DNA of 64,000 nucleotides from JAWLEP01 sp964553045 (GCA_964553045.1 CAZKJG010000008.1:1-64000), one strand, 5' to 3'; counted from the first letter of the stretch, positions 47,401 through 56,495 are shown. Notes: generated from the sequence alone by a model not told the origin. A program made the numbers and translations.

Positions 47401-49467
47401 ATGGGTAAGCCCGAGAGAATCCGCAACATTGGCATCATGGCCCACATAGATGCCGGCAAGACCACCACCACCGAGCGGATCCTGTACTACACCGGACGCC
47501 TTCACAGGATGGGCGACGTGGACCACGGCACGGCCGTGATGGACTGGATGCCCCAGGAGAAGGAGAGGGGCATAACCATCCAGTCCGCCGCCACCACCTG
47601 CAGCTGGCGTGACCACGAGATAAACATCATCGACACCCCCGGGCACGTGGACTTCACCGTGGAGGTGGAGCGCAGTCTGAGGGTGCTCGACGGAGCGGTG
47701 GCCGTGTTCTGCGCCGTGGGCGGCGTGGAGCCCCAGTCGGAGACTGTCTGGCACCAGGCCGACCGGTACGGGGTTCCCCGGGTGGCCTTCATCAACAAGA
47801 TGGACCGAAGGGGGGCCGATTTCGAGGGTGCGGTCCAGATGATGCGCGACGTACTGGGAGCCTGTCCGCTTCCGGTGGCTCTTCCCATCGGCTGCGGCGA
47901 CTCCTTCGAGGGCGTCATAAGCGTTCTGGACGGCAAGGCCCTCTACTTCGACGAGGAGAGCCTGGGGGCGCAGTTCGACTACGTGGACATACCCGCCGAG
48001 CACATGGAGCGGTACCGGAAGGCACGCGAGGTGGTCTGGGAGAAGGCGGCCGAGCGGGACGTGGAGGCCATGGAACTCTACTTTGCGGGGGAGCTGAAGG
48101 CGGACAGGGTGCGCGAGCTCCTGCGCGGAGCCACCGTGGAGGGCGACCTGGTCCCCGTGCTCTGCGGCTCGGCGCTGAAGAACGTGGGAGTACAGGGCCT
48201 GATGGACGCCATAGTGGACTGGCTGCCGTCGCCCCTGGACTTCACCGAGGTCAGCGGAGAGCTCCCCGACGGAACCGCGGCCACCCGGCGGCGGAGGGCG
48301 GACGAGCCGTTCACGGCCCTGGTCTTCAAGGTGCAGAGCGACCCGCACCTGGGCCGCCTGGCCTACCTTCGGGTCTACGCCGGGTGCGCCGACGACGGAC
48401 AGGCGGTGCTGAACAACCGCATCGGCAAGAGCGAGCGGATGACCCGGCTGGTCAGGATGCACGCCGAGAAACGCAGCCACCTGGACTCCATACGGGCGGG
48501 GGACATAGCGGCGGCCGGCCTGCGGACCGCGGCCACAGGAGACACGCTGACCTCCCAGGACGCCCCCATGGTGCTGGAGATCATAGACTTCCCAGACCCG
48601 GTCATGCAGATGGCCATAGAGCCGGCCAGCACTTCGGACGAGAAGGCCCTGGAGCAGGCTCTGGGGGAGATGGAGGGGGAGGATCCCTCGCTGAAGGTCG
48701 AGTCCGACCCCGACAGCGGCCAGATGCTGATCAGGGGAATGGGAGAGCTGCACCTGGAGATAGTTGCCGAGCGGCTGCGCCGTGAACGGGGTCTTTCGGT
48801 TCGGACCGGAAACCCCCAGGTCTCCTACCGGGAGAGCGTTTCCGGCTCGGCCAGGGCATCGGCGGAGTTCGCCAGGTCCATCAAGGGCCGGGGCCACTTC
48901 GGAAGGGTGCTCCTGCGGGTCTCTCCGGCCGAGTCCGGCGTCGACTTCGTCAGCAGGCTCCCCGTAGACGGGCTTCCGGACCACTACGTGGAGGCCGTGG
49001 AGCGCGGGGTCATGGGCTCGGTGGGAGCCGGGCCGCTGGCCGGGTTCCCCATGGACGGGATGATGGTGGAGCTGCTGAAGGCGGAGTTCCACGAGACCGA
49101 CTCCTCGGAGCTGGGATACAGCGCGGCGGCCGGCGATGCGCTGCGCAAGGCGGTGTCCAGTGCCGGCCCCGTCCTCCGCGAGCCGGTCATGCAGGTGGAT
49201 GTCGTGTGCCCTGAACGTTACATGGGTGATGTAATTAGTGACATAAACGCACGCAGGGGCAGGGTGGAATCGATGGAGCCAAGGGGCGAGTCGCAGGAGG
49301 TCCGGGCAAGGGTACCGCTTGCCGGGCTTTTCGGTTATACTAGCGCCCTACGTTCGCTGACACAGGGGCATGCCGGGTACAACATGCAGTTCCGCGAGTA
49401 CCGTCAGGTACCCGAGAACGTGGCGGCTGCCCTGCTGGAGAAGATGGGAATAAGGGCCGGCTTCTGA
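47401..49467 (+). CDS. fusA: Elongation factor G
   Basis: 688 residues. G1 AHIDAGKTTTTE (14-25), DTPGHVDFT, NKMD and CGSALKN give the GTPase. Domain IV keeps the tip motif FHETDSSEL; domain V has MGDVISDINARRGRVESMEP. The domain III/IV sequence (RSIKGRGHFGRVLLRV) is rather different from E. coli FusA and recalls the EF-G2-like branch. Its place between rpsG and rpsJ nevertheless makes it the likely main translocase. tuf does not follow it. Confidence 0.96.
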   Translation: MGKPERIRNIGIMAHIDAGKTTTTERILYYTGRLHRMGDVDHGTAVMDWMPQEKERGITIQSAATTCSWRDHEINIIDTPGHVDFTVEVERSLRVLDGAVAVFCAVGGVEPQSETVWHQADRYGVPRVAFINKMDRRGADFEGAVQMMRDVLGACPLPVALPIGCGDSFEGVISVLDGKALYFDEESLGAQFDYVDIPAEHMERYRKAREVVWEKAAERDVEAMELYFAGELKADRVRELLRGATVEGDLVPVLCGSALKNVGVQGLMDAIVDWLPSPLDFTEVSGELPDGTAATRRRRADEPFTALVFKVQSDPHLGRLAYLRVYAGCADDGQAVLNNRIGKSERMTRLVRMHAEKRSHLDSIRAGDIAAAGLRTAATGDTLTSQDAPMVLEIIDFPDPVMQMAIEPASTSDEKALEQALGEMEGEDPSLKVESDPDSGQMLIRGMGELHLEIVAERLRRERGLSVRTGNPQVSYRESVSGSARASAEFARSIKGRGHFGRVLLRVSPAESGVDFVSRLPVDGLPDHYVEAVERGVMGSVGAGPLAGFPMDGMMVELLKAEFHETDSSELGYSAAAGDALRKAVSSAGPVLREPVMQVDVVCPERYMGDVISDINARRGRVESMEPRGESQEVRARVPLAGLFGYTSALRSLTQGHAGYNMQFREYRQVPENVAAALLEKMGIRAGF

Positions 49468-49513
49468 GCCGGAAGGCCGGAGGCTCCCGAACCCAGGAGA
49501 GGGAAAGAGGCAG

Positions 49514-49831
49514 TTGAACGAACAGAAGCTGAGGATCAGGCTCAGGGCTTACGATCACCGGCTCCTCGACCGGTCCGCCGCGGATATAGCAAGGTCCGTG
49601 GCCAAGACCGGAGCCAAGGTGGCCGGACCGATCCCGCTGCCCACCAAGAGGTCGGTGGTCACGGTGCTCAAGAGCCCACACGTGAACAAGAAGTCCCGGG
49701 AGCAGTTCGAGATAAGGGTTCACTCCCGGCTTCTCGAGATCGGCGAACCCAACGAGCAGACCACCGAGGCCCTGCGGCAGCAGGACGTTCCCGCGGGGGT
49801 CGACGTAGAGGTCAAGACGAAGTCCCAGTAG
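49514..49831 (+). CDS. rpsJ: Ribosomal protein S10
   Basis: 105 residues from a TTG behind AGAGGCAG. The core has LRIRLRAYDHRLLDRSA, GPIPLPTKR and KSREQFEIRVHSRLLEI, the sequence that also binds NusB as NusE. First gene of the S10 operon, 46 bp behind fusA, so str and S10 units are joined. Confidence 0.98.
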   Translation: MNEQKLRIRLRAYDHRLLDRSAADIARSVAKTGAKVAGPIPLPTKRSVVTVLKSPHVNKKSREQFEIRVHSRLLEIGEPNEQTTEALRQQDVPAGVDVEVKTKSQ

Positions 49832-49926
49832 CACTTCTTTCTTACTGACCCGGCCTGCACCGGGTTAAGAGAAAGCCGGACTGTCGGGCGAAGGCGGTAA
49901 GCCCGGCGGACGGAGCAGAACAGAAA

Positions 49927-49959
49927 CGCTCGTCCCCCCGCCAGGAGGGGACTTCAGCG
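49927..49959 (+). promoter_or_regulatory. Stem-loop in the rpsJ-rplC spacer
   Basis: CGCT (49927-49930) and GTCCCC (49932-49937) pair with GGGGAC (49947-49952) and AGCG (49956-49959), a two-part stem ending 13 bp before the rplC ATG at 49972. The 140-bp spacer is the longest within the S10-spc cluster, so a leader or feedback target is possible. Confidence 0.4.
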
Positions 49960-49971
49960 ACGGGAGAGACT

Positions 49972-50601
49972 ATGAGCGGCTTGATGGCTCGCAAGGTCGG
50001 TATGACCCGTGTATTCAGAGAAGGCGGTAACTCTGTGCCAGTTACTGTTTTAGAGGCCGAGCCGTGCCCCGTTGTCCAGGTGAGGACATCGGAGCGGGAC
50101 GGCTACGAGGCGGTGCAGATAGGCTACAGCCCCAAGAGGGAGAGCAGGCTCACCAGGCCCATGGCCGGGCACCTGGCCCGCGCCGGTGCGAGCGCCGTGG
50201 CCCGCCTGAAGGAGGTTCCCGTTCCGGAGGGCGGGGCAGAGGAGGGCGACACCCTCGACGTGACCATGTTCGCCGAGGGCGAGCTGGTTGACGTCACCGG
50301 CTACTCCAAGGGACGCGGCTTCCAGGGCGTTGTGAAGCGGCACGGATTCTCCAGCGGAGACGAATCCCACGGGAACAAGTCCACGAGGATTCCCGGGGCT
50401 ATCGGACAGTGCGCCACTCCTTCACGGGTCTACAAGAACCGGAGGATGCCGGGCAGGCACGGCGGCAGGAAGGTCACCGTCAGGAACCTCGAGGTCATAG
50501 AGGTCGACCCCGAGAACAACCTGCTGGTGGTCAAGGGAGCCGTTCCGGGCTCCAAGAACGGATACCTCCTGGTGCGCAAGAACTCCAGGGGAGGGGCGTG
50601 A
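49972..50601 (+). CDS. rplC: Ribosomal protein L3
   Basis: 209 residues. GLMARKVGMTRVF opens the protein; VDVTGYSKGRGFQGVVKRHGF and KNRRMPGRHGGRKVTVRNLEV are the conserved rRNA-binding stretches reaching toward the peptidyl-transferase centre. ATG behind GGGAGAG. Its TGA overlaps the rplD ATG. Confidence 0.98.
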   Translation: MSGLMARKVGMTRVFREGGNSVPVTVLEAEPCPVVQVRTSERDGYEAVQIGYSPKRESRLTRPMAGHLARAGASAVARLKEVPVPEGGAEEGDTLDVTMFAEGELVDVTGYSKGRGFQGVVKRHGFSSGDESHGNKSTRIPGAIGQCATPSRVYKNRRMPGRHGGRKVTVRNLEVIEVDPENNLLVVKGAVPGSKNGYLLVRKNSRGGA

Positions 50602-51230
50602 TGGCAGTGGCAGAGGCAAGGGTATACAGTATGGACGGCAGCGAGGTCGGAACCCTTGACCTCCCCGAGGAGGCTTTCGGCACCGCCGTCAGCACCCATC
50701 TCCTCTGGGAGGTTGTGAGGGCCGAGCAGGCCGGCGCCCGCGCCGGGCTGGCCTCCACCAGGGGGCGCAGCGAGGTGAGGGCCTCCGGCCGCAAGCCGTG
50801 GAGGCAGAAGCACACGGGCAACGCCAGGGCGGGCTCAGTCGCCTCCCCCATCTGGCGCGGAGGCGGCATTGCCACCGGGCCCAGGCCCCGGCGGTTCCAC
50901 CTGAAGGTCAACCGCAAGGTCCGTCGGAAGGCGCTGGCCGGGATCCTCTCGGAGAGACTGGGCGAGGGCAACTTCCGCGTGATCCGCGACCTGTCCACCG
51001 AGGGACGGACCAGGAACATGGCCGACCTTCTGCGGGGTCAGGAGTGCGGCGACCGTCTCACGGTCCTCCTTCTGGATGACGACGACGAGCCGGCCTACAG
51101 GGCGGCGCGCAACATCCCCAACCTGGTGGCGGTAAGCGCGGCCCGGGTTCCGGTGGGAACCCTGGTCAACGCCGAGGTGGTTCTGGTATCCGAGGGGGCT
51201 CTCGAGTCCCTCAAGAGGAGGGTGATGTAG
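50601..51230 (+). CDS. rplD: Ribosomal protein L4
   Basis: 209 residues; the start is set by the TGATG junction with rplC. The extended loop GRSEVRASGRKPWRQKHTGN and RAGSVASPIWRGGGIATGP lines the exit tunnel. In E. coli L4 represses the S10 operon. The C-terminal part ends SLKRRVM. Next start follows directly. Confidence 0.97.
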   Translation: MAVAEARVYSMDGSEVGTLDLPEEAFGTAVSTHLLWEVVRAEQAGARAGLASTRGRSEVRASGRKPWRQKHTGNARAGSVASPIWRGGGIATGPRPRRFHLKVNRKVRRKALAGILSERLGEGNFRVIRDLSTEGRTRNMADLLRGQECGDRLTVLLLDDDDEPAYRAARNIPNLVAVSAARVPVGTLVNAEVVLVSEGALESLKRRVM

Positions 51231-51518
51231 ATGGACTCCAGGCAGATCATCCTTCAGCCGGTGGTCACAGAGAAGTACACTGTGGTCAGGGAGCTCGAGA
51301 ACAAGTACTGCTTCCGGGTGGATCCCAGGGCCGGCAAGAGGGAGATAGCGAGAGCGATAGAGGAGATATTCGACGTTCAAGTGGTGGGCGTCAGAACCAT
51401 GAACGTGCAGGGCAAGCTGAGGCGAATGGGTCGCAACATCGGCCGCCGGCCTTCCTGGAAGAAGGCCATCGTGGCTCTGGCCGAGGGCGACAGCATCGAC
51501 TTCTTCGAAGGGGTGTAG
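51231..51518 (+). CDS. rplW: Ribosomal protein L23
   Basis: 95 residues. LQPVVTEKYTVVRELENKYCF and GKREIARAIEEIFDVQVVGV are typical. L23 lies at the tunnel exit and binds trigger factor and SRP. It abuts rplD and precedes rplB by 3 bp. Confidence 0.97.
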   Translation: MDSRQIILQPVVTEKYTVVRELENKYCFRVDPRAGKREIARAIEEIFDVQVVGVRTMNVQGKLRRMGRNIGRRPSWKKAIVALAEGDSIDFFEGV

Positions 51519-51521
51519 AGG

Positions 51522-52367
51522 ATGGGCATGAAGAGATCCAAGCCGGTAACCCCCGGCAGCAGGTTCAGGGTCTCCCCCGACTTCTCCGAGGTGACCAGAG
51601 AAAAGCCCGAGAAGTCCCTGCTTCGGCCCCTCAAGAAGAAGGCCGGCAGGAACAACCAGGGAAGGCTCACCTCCCGGAATCGCGGCGGCGGACACAAGCG
51701 CCGCTACCGGGTGATAGACTTCAAGCGCGACAAGCACGGCGTGCCGGGCACGGTGCGCACCGTGGAGTACGATCCCAACAGGTCCGCCAGGATAGCTCTG
51801 GTGGTCTACGCCGACGGGGAGAAGAGGTACATCCTCGCCCCCCACAGGCTGGAGATGGGCCAGGAGGTCACATCCGGCCCCGACGCTCCCCCCGAGGTGG
51901 GAAACCACCTTCCTCTGAGCAGGATTCCACTGGGATCGATGATCCACAACGTGGAGATGAAGCCGGGCAAGGGCGGCCAGATCGCCCACGCCGCCGGTGC
52001 CTCGGTGCAGCTGCTGGCCCGCGAGGGCGGCTACGCAACCCTCAAGATGCCCAGCCGCGAGAACCGCCGGATCTCCGTAAAGTGCATGGCCACCATGGGC
52101 ACCGTGGGCAACGCCGAGCACAGCCTGGCGGATCCGGGAAAGGCCGGCAAGTCGCGCCACATGGGCCGCAGGCCCCACGTGCGCGGCGTGGTGAAGAACC
52201 CCGTCGACCACCCGATGGGCGGCGGCGAGGGGCGCTCCAGCGGCGGCAGACATCCCTGCTCGCCCTGGGGGCAGCTGGCCAAGGGCCTGAGGACCAGGAA
52301 GAGAAGCAAGGAATCCGACCGGTACATAACCCGGCGGAGGCCTACCGGAAAGAAGAGGAGGAGCTAA
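51522..52367 (+). CDS. rplB: Ribosomal protein L2
   Basis: 281 residues. RNNQGRLTSRNRGGGHKRRY and NPVDHPMGGGEGRSSGGRHP are the conserved rRNA contacts. The first histidine of the DHPHGGGEG motif is kept and the second is Met here, a variant found in some phyla. It supports the peptidyl-transferase centre and subunit joining. Confidence 0.98.
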   Translation: MGMKRSKPVTPGSRFRVSPDFSEVTREKPEKSLLRPLKKKAGRNNQGRLTSRNRGGGHKRRYRVIDFKRDKHGVPGTVRTVEYDPNRSARIALVVYADGEKRYILAPHRLEMGQEVTSGPDAPPEVGNHLPLSRIPLGSMIHNVEMKPGKGGQIAHAAGASVQLLAREGGYATLKMPSRENRRISVKCMATMGTVGNAEHSLADPGKAGKSRHMGRRPHVRGVVKNPVDHPMGGGEGRSSGGRHPCSPWGQLAKGLRTRKRSKESDRYITRRRPTGKKRRS

Positions 52368-52634
52368 GTGACTCGATCTCTGAAGAAGGGGCCGTACGTG
52401 GACGGCAAGCTCCTCGAGAAGGTGGAGGAGATCAACGCCTCCGGCAGCAAGAAGGTCATAAGGACCTGGGCCAGGCGCTCCACCATTCCGCCGGAGTTCG
52501 TCGGGCACACCTTCGCCGTCTACAACGGCAGGAAGTTCATACCGGTGTACGTTGACGAGAACATGGTCGGCCACAAGCTGGGGGAGTTCGCTCCCACCCG
52601 GACCTTCCGGGGCCACAGAGCGCAGACGATATAG
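52368..52634 (+). CDS. rpsS: Ribosomal protein S19
   Basis: 88 residues from a GTG immediately after the rplB stop. RSLKKGPYVDGKLLEKV and RRSTIPPEFVGHTFAVYNGR are diagnostic; it lies in the 30S head near S13. Confidence 0.97.
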   Translation: MTRSLKKGPYVDGKLLEKVEEINASGSKKVIRTWARRSTIPPEFVGHTFAVYNGRKFIPVYVDENMVGHKLGEFAPTRTFRGHRAQTI

Positions 52635-52641
52635 GCGGGTG

Positions 52642-53013
52642 ATGCAGATGGACGCTGTTGCGAAGGCCAGGTTCGTCAGGGTGTCGCCCCGAAAGGCCCG
52701 CCAGGTGGCGGACCTGATCCGCGGCAGGTCGGTGAACCAGGCGCTCTCCATTCTGGTGACGGTTCCCAGAAGGGCCTCGAAGATCATGGAGAAGGCCCTG
52801 GACTCCGCCGTGGCCAACGCGGTGGAGCTGGCGGGAGGTTCACCGCTGGACGCCGACGAGCTGAAGGTATCGAATGTAACCGTCGACCAGGGCCCCACGA
52901 TGATGAGGTGGAAGCCCCGCGCCAGGGGACGGGCCACCCGCATCAGGCACCGCACCAGTCACATCTCGGTGACGGTATCCAGTGAGGCCGCCGAGCTGAA
53001 ACAGGAGGGATAG
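52642..53013 (+). CDS. rplV: Ribosomal protein L22
   Basis: 123 residues, ATG at 52642 (an alternative ATG two codons later). KARFVRVSPRKARQVADLIR and the hairpin segment TIMMRWKPRARGRATRI-like (residues about 84-102) are conserved; the hairpin narrows the exit tunnel. A glutamate-rich tail ends the protein. Confidence 0.96.
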   Translation: MQMDAVAKARFVRVSPRKARQVADLIRGRSVNQALSILVTVPRRASKIMEKALDSAVANAVELAGGSPLDADELKVSNVTVDQGPTMMRWKPRARGRATRIRHRTSHISVTVSSEAAELKQEG

Positions 53014-53017
53014 AGAG

Positions 53018-53683
53018 TTGGGTCAGAAGACAAATCCTGTCGGTTTCAGGCTCGGTGTAAGCCGGGACTGGGATTCGGCCTGGTTCGCGCGCGGAAAGAA
53101 CTTTGCGGAGTACCTCCAGGAAGACATGATGATCCGCAACTACATCCGCACAAAGATGGACCGCGCGCAGATCTCGAGGATACAGATAGAGCGCAAGCGC
53201 CAGGAGCTGAACCTGACGGTGAACACCGCCAGGGCCGGACTGGTGATCGGTACCCGCGGGTCCACCATCGACAAGCTCACCAAGGAGCTGAAGATCCTCA
53301 CCGGCGGCAAGTCGGTGCGGATAACGGTGGAGGAGGTCCGCAGGCCCGAGCTGGACGCCATACTGGTGGCCGAGAACATAGCCAGGCAGATCGAGAAGAG
53401 GATCTCCGTGAGGCGCGCCATGAAGAGGGCCATGAGCGATGCGATGCGGGCCGGTGCCGAAGGCATCAGGATCTGCTGCGCGGGCAGGCTCGGCGGCGCC
53501 GAGATGCGCAGGGTGAACCAGTACGCCGATGGAAAGGTGCCCCTGCACACCCTGCGGGCGGAGATAGACTTCGCCAGGCATACGGCCAAGACCACCTACG
53601 GGACCATCGGCGTCAAGGTCTGGATCTCCCATGGAGAGCAGCTGGGGGAGCAGGAGGGCGTCTCCAGAGAGGTTGGCGGGTGA
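53018..53683 (+). CDS. rpsC: Ribosomal protein S3
   Basis: 221 residues from a TTG behind GGAGGGATAGAG. GQKTNPVGFRLGVSRDWDS starts the protein; the KH domain holds GLVIGTRGSTIDKLTKEL; the C-terminal domain ends with TYGTIGVKVWISHGE. It binds the 30S head at the mRNA entry. Confidence 0.98.
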   Translation: MGQKTNPVGFRLGVSRDWDSAWFARGKNFAEYLQEDMMIRNYIRTKMDRAQISRIQIERKRQELNLTVNTARAGLVIGTRGSTIDKLTKELKILTGGKSVRITVEEVRRPELDAILVAENIARQIEKRISVRRAMKRAMSDAMRAGAEGIRICCAGRLGGAEMRRVNQYADGKVPLHTLRAEIDFARHTAKTTYGTIGVKVWISHGEQLGEQEGVSREVGG

Positions 53684-53689
53684 TCGGGC

Positions 53690-54112
53690 ATGTTGCAGCC
53701 TAAGAGTACGAAGTACAGGAAGCAGCACCGCGGCCGGATGAGGGGCCGGGCCAAGGGGGGCGACACCGTCGCCTTCGGAGAGTACGGCCTTCAGGCCATG
53801 AAGTCCGGCTGGGTGAGCAGCAACCAGATAGAGGCCGCCCGCGTAGCCATCACCAGGAACATCAAGCGCGGCGGCAAGGTCTGGGTGAGGATCTTCCCGG
53901 ACAAGCCGGTTACCTCCACCCCCGCCGAGACCCGCATGGGAAAGGGCAAGGGCGCCGTGGAGGAGTGGGTGGCTCCGGTAAAGCCCGGCCGCGTGATGTT
54001 CGAGCTGGAGGGCGTCAGGCCCCAGAAGGCTCGTGAGGCCCTTCGGCTGGCCGGCCACAAGCTCCCCATCCCCACCCGGATGGTATACAGGGACAGGGAG
54101 GCTGTGGAATGA
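53690..54112 (+). CDS. rplP: Ribosomal protein L16
   Basis: 140 residues. MLQPKSTKYRKQHRGRMRG, SSNQIEAARVAITRNIKRGG and RMGKGKGAVEEWVAPVKPG are diagnostic. It lies at the A-site tRNA elbow. Stop overlaps the rpmC ATG by 4 bp. Confidence 0.98.
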   Translation: MLQPKSTKYRKQHRGRMRGRAKGGDTVAFGEYGLQAMKSGWVSSNQIEAARVAITRNIKRGGKVWVRIFPDKPVTSTPAETRMGKGKGAVEEWVAPVKPGRVMFELEGVRPQKAREALRLAGHKLPIPTRMVYRDREAVE

Positions 54113-54333
54113 AGGCCCACGAGATGAGAACCATGACCCGCGAGGAGCTGGAGGAGCATGTGCGGGACCTGCGGGAGGAACTTTTCAACCTGCGGTTCCG
54201 GAGGGCCACCCAGCATCTGGACAACCCGCTTCGGATGAGAGCGGCCCGAAGGGAGCTGGCCAGGACCCTCACGGTTCTGAAGGAGACGGAGCCGGTATCG
54301 GAGACGACCGCGGTTCCTGAGGGAAGGGAGTAG
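54109..54333 (+). CDS. rpmC: Ribosomal protein L29
   Basis: 74 residues, two-helix protein: MTREELEEHVRDLREELFNL then ARTLTVLKE. It lies beside L23 at the tunnel exit. It has a slightly longer Thr/Glu tail than the family norm of 60-70. Confidence 0.95.
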   Translation: MKAHEMRTMTREELEEHVRDLREELFNLRFRRATQHLDNPLRMRAARRELARTLTVLKETEPVSETTAVPEGRE

Positions 54334-54336
54334 ACG

Positions 54337-54600
54337 ATGGCGGAGACAAGGGCACAGAAGCGTCAGGTGCTCCGGGGGACCGTAGTCTCCACCGCCATGG
54401 ACAAGACCGCGGTGGTGGAGGTTACCATCCTCAATGCCCATCCCGTTTACAAGAAGCGTTACCGGACCACCAAGAGATACTACGCGCACGATGAGAACAA
54501 CGAGTGCCAGGTCGGGGACATAATCCGCATAGCGGAGAGCCGGCCTCTCTCGAAGAAGAAGCGCTGGCGTCTGCTGGAAGTGATCGAGAAGGCGCGGTAA
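54337..54600 (+). CDS. rpsQ: Ribosomal protein S17
   Basis: 87 residues, OB-fold. LRGTVVSTAMDKTAVVEV and the loop HPVYKKRYRTTKRYYAHDE are conserved, then IRIAESRPLSKKKRW. Early 16S binder. Confidence 0.97.
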   Translation: MAETRAQKRQVLRGTVVSTAMDKTAVVEVTILNAHPVYKKRYRTTKRYYAHDENNECQVGDIIRIAESRPLSKKKRWRLLEVIEKAR

Positions 54601-54612
54601 GAGGAGCGAGCG

Positions 54613-54978
54613 ATGATCCAGAAGGAATCCAAGCTTAACGTTGCCGACAATTCCGGCGCCCGCCTCGTCCAGTGCATCAAGGTGCTAGGCGGAAGCAAGA
54701 GGCGCTACGCCAGGATAGGCGATGAGATAGTGGTCACCGTCAAGGAGGCCATTCCCAACGGGACGGTGAAGAAGAGCGAGGTCCGCCGCGCCGTAGTGGT
54801 GAGGACCCGCAAGGAGCTGCACCGCGGTGACGGCTCCTCGGTGCGGTTCGACGACAATGCGGTGGTGATACTGGACGATCTCTTCCAGCCGGTGGCGACC
54901 AGGATCTTCGGCCCGGTGGGCCGGGAGCTCCGGGATCACTACATGAAGATCATATCACTGGCACCGGAGGTGATCTGA
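54613..54978 (+). CDS. rplN: Ribosomal protein L14
   Basis: 121 residues, full length. MIQKESKLNVADNSGARLV and the C-terminal DNAVVILDDLFQPVATRIFG with GPVGRELRD match. It forms intersubunit bridges. Stop/start TGATG with rplX. Confidence 0.98.
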   Translation: MIQKESKLNVADNSGARLVQCIKVLGGSKRRYARIGDEIVVTVKEAIPNGTVKKSEVRRAVVVRTRKELHRGDGSSVRFDDNAVVILDDLFQPVATRIFGPVGRELRDHYMKIISLAPEVI

Positions 54979-55295
54979 TGCACATTCGCAAGAACGACAT
55001 GGTGAAGATCATCACCGGAGAGGACCGGGGCAAGACGGGCAAGGTTCTCAAGGTCTTTCCCAAGAGACAGAGGGCCATAGTGGAGGGGCTGAACTACATC
55101 TACCGCCACACCAGGCCTTCCCAGAAGAACCAGCAGGGGGGCATCATCGAGAAGGAGGCCCCCGTACATGTCTCCAACCTCAGGGTGGTCTGCCCGTCCT
55201 GCGGCGAGGCCGAGGGATATCGGCGGGTCCGCGAGGGCGACGGCAGCCTCAGGCGCGAGTGCAAGGCCTGCGGCGCGACCATCTCCGCTGGTTAG
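54978..55295 (+). CDS. rplX: Ribosomal protein L24 with C-terminal zinc ribbon
   Basis: 105 residues. The KOW part is IRKNDMVKIITGEDRGKTGK. Two CxxC pairs, CPSC near residue 74 and CKAC near 95, make the zinc-binding (C+) form of L24. One of the assembly initiators of the 50S subunit. Confidence 0.97.
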   Translation: MHIRKNDMVKIITGEDRGKTGKVLKVFPKRQRAIVEGLNYIYRHTRPSQKNQQGGIIEKEAPVHVSNLRVVCPSCGEAEGYRRVREGDGSLRRECKACGATISAG

Positions 55296-55309
55296 GAGGG
55301 TGCATTAAC

Positions 55310-55873
55310 GTGGCAGAGAACGTACCAAGGCTCAAGGGCATCTACCTCGACGAGGTGAGTGGAAAGCTGAAGGAGCGATTCGGCTACAGCAACTTCCACG
55401 AGGTTCCCAAGGTCGAGAAGGTGGTCGTGAACATGGGTCTCGGGCGCGAGGCGCTCGAGAACGCCAACAACATAAAGAACGCCGTCGAGCAGCTGGGGGA
55501 GATCACGGGCCAGAAGCCGGTGGTCTCCAGGGCCAGGAAGTCGGTGGCCGCTTTCAGGTTGCGCGAGAACAGCCCGGTGGGCATCTTCGTTACCCTGCGG
55601 CAGGCTCGCATGTGGGAGTTCCTCGACAGGCTGGTCGGCTTTTCCCTTCCGCAGGTACGCGACTTCCGGGGCCTGTCTCCCAAGGGTTTCGACGGCCGCG
55701 GCAACTACAACTTCGGCCTGGAAGAGCAGGCGATGTTTCCGGAGATCAACGTTGACCGAATAGACAAGTTCAGGGGAATGAACGTGACGATCGTAACGAG
55801 CGCGGAGACCGACGAGGAGGGCATGGAGCTGCTCAGCCAGCTCGGCATGCCCTTCAGGCGGCCTGGGCGCTAG
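55310..55873 (+). CDS. rplE: Ribosomal protein L5
   Basis: 187 residues from the GTG at 55310, 14 bp after rplX and behind TTAGGAGGG. EVPKVEKVVVNMGLGREA, the RKSVAAFRLRENSPVG loop and LPQVRDFRGLSPKGFDGRG are diagnostic. It binds 5S rRNA and the P-site tRNA. Confidence 0.97.
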   Translation: MAENVPRLKGIYLDEVSGKLKERFGYSNFHEVPKVEKVVVNMGLGREALENANNIKNAVEQLGEITGQKPVVSRARKSVAAFRLRENSPVGIFVTLRQARMWEFLDRLVGFSLPQVRDFRGLSPKGFDGRGNYNFGLEEQAMFPEINVDRIDKFRGMNVTIVTSAETDEEGMELLSQLGMPFRRPGR

Positions 55874-55887
55874 CAGGGGGACGTAGC

Positions 55888-56073
55888 TTGGCTAGAAAGT
55901 GTCTGATAGAGAAGCAGAAGAAAGAGCCAAAGTTCAAGGTCCGCAAGTACAATCGCTGTGCTATCTGCGGACGTCCCCGCGGATACCTTCGCAAGTTCGG
56001 CATATGCCGCATCTGCTTCCGGGATCTGGCCAACAGGGGCCTGATCCCCGGAGTGCGCAAGGCCAGCTGGTAA
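55888..56073 (+). CDS. rpsN: Ribosomal protein S14, zinc-binding short form (type Z)
   Basis: 61 residues from a TTG. RCAICGRPRGYLRKFGICRI then CFRDLA carries the four zinc cysteines. The short zinc form is ancestral; the long form of E. coli lacks the site. Confidence 0.98.
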   Translation: MARKCLIEKQKKEPKFKVRKYNRCAICGRPRGYLRKFGICRICFRDLANRGLIPGVRKASW

Positions 56074-56085
56074 GGGGGCTGAGTA

Positions 56086-56481
56086 ATGTCGATGACGGAT
56101 CCGATTGCCGACATGCTCACGAGGCTTCGCAACGCCTCCGGGGCCGAGAAGAAGATGGTGGACGTTCCGGCGTCCAACATCAAGACCGGCATAGCGAAAG
56201 CCCTGTACGACAGGGGTTTCATCCGCGGGTTCAGGAAGCTGGAAGACGGGCGCCAGGGGATCCTCAGGATCTACCTGGCCTATCGCAACGGACAGTCGCT
56301 GATAGTGGGGCTGAAAAGGATCTCCAAACCCGGCTGCAGGGTCTACACCGGCGTCAGGGACATACCCAGGGTGATGGGCGGCAAGGGCATTGCCCTTCTC
56401 ACCACACCAAGGGGAGTTCTCACCGACGCCGAGGCCCGCGAGGAGAACGTCGGCGGCGAGGTCCTGTTCCACATCTGGTAG
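56086..56481 (+). CDS. rpsH: Ribosomal protein S8
   Basis: 131 residues. MTDPIADMLTRLRNA and the C-terminal GKGIALLTTPRGVLTDAEA block are typical, and GGEVLFHIW ends it. A spc-operon regulator in E. coli. ATG at 56086; a second ATG two codons later is possible. Confidence 0.98.
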   Translation: MSMTDPIADMLTRLRNASGAEKKMVDVPASNIKTGIAKALYDRGFIRGFRKLEDGRQGILRIYLAYRNGQSLIVGLKRISKPGCRVYTGVRDIPRVMGGKGIALLTTPRGVLTDAEAREENVGGEVLFHIW

Positions 56482-56495
56482 GAGGTTGAGCGGGC

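Noticed and set aside
51522..52367. L2 His-to-Met change as a damaged ribosomal protein
   Set aside because: The catalytically discussed first histidine is kept and the variant DHPMGGGEG is, as far as I know, found in other bacteria, so it is not treated as a defect.
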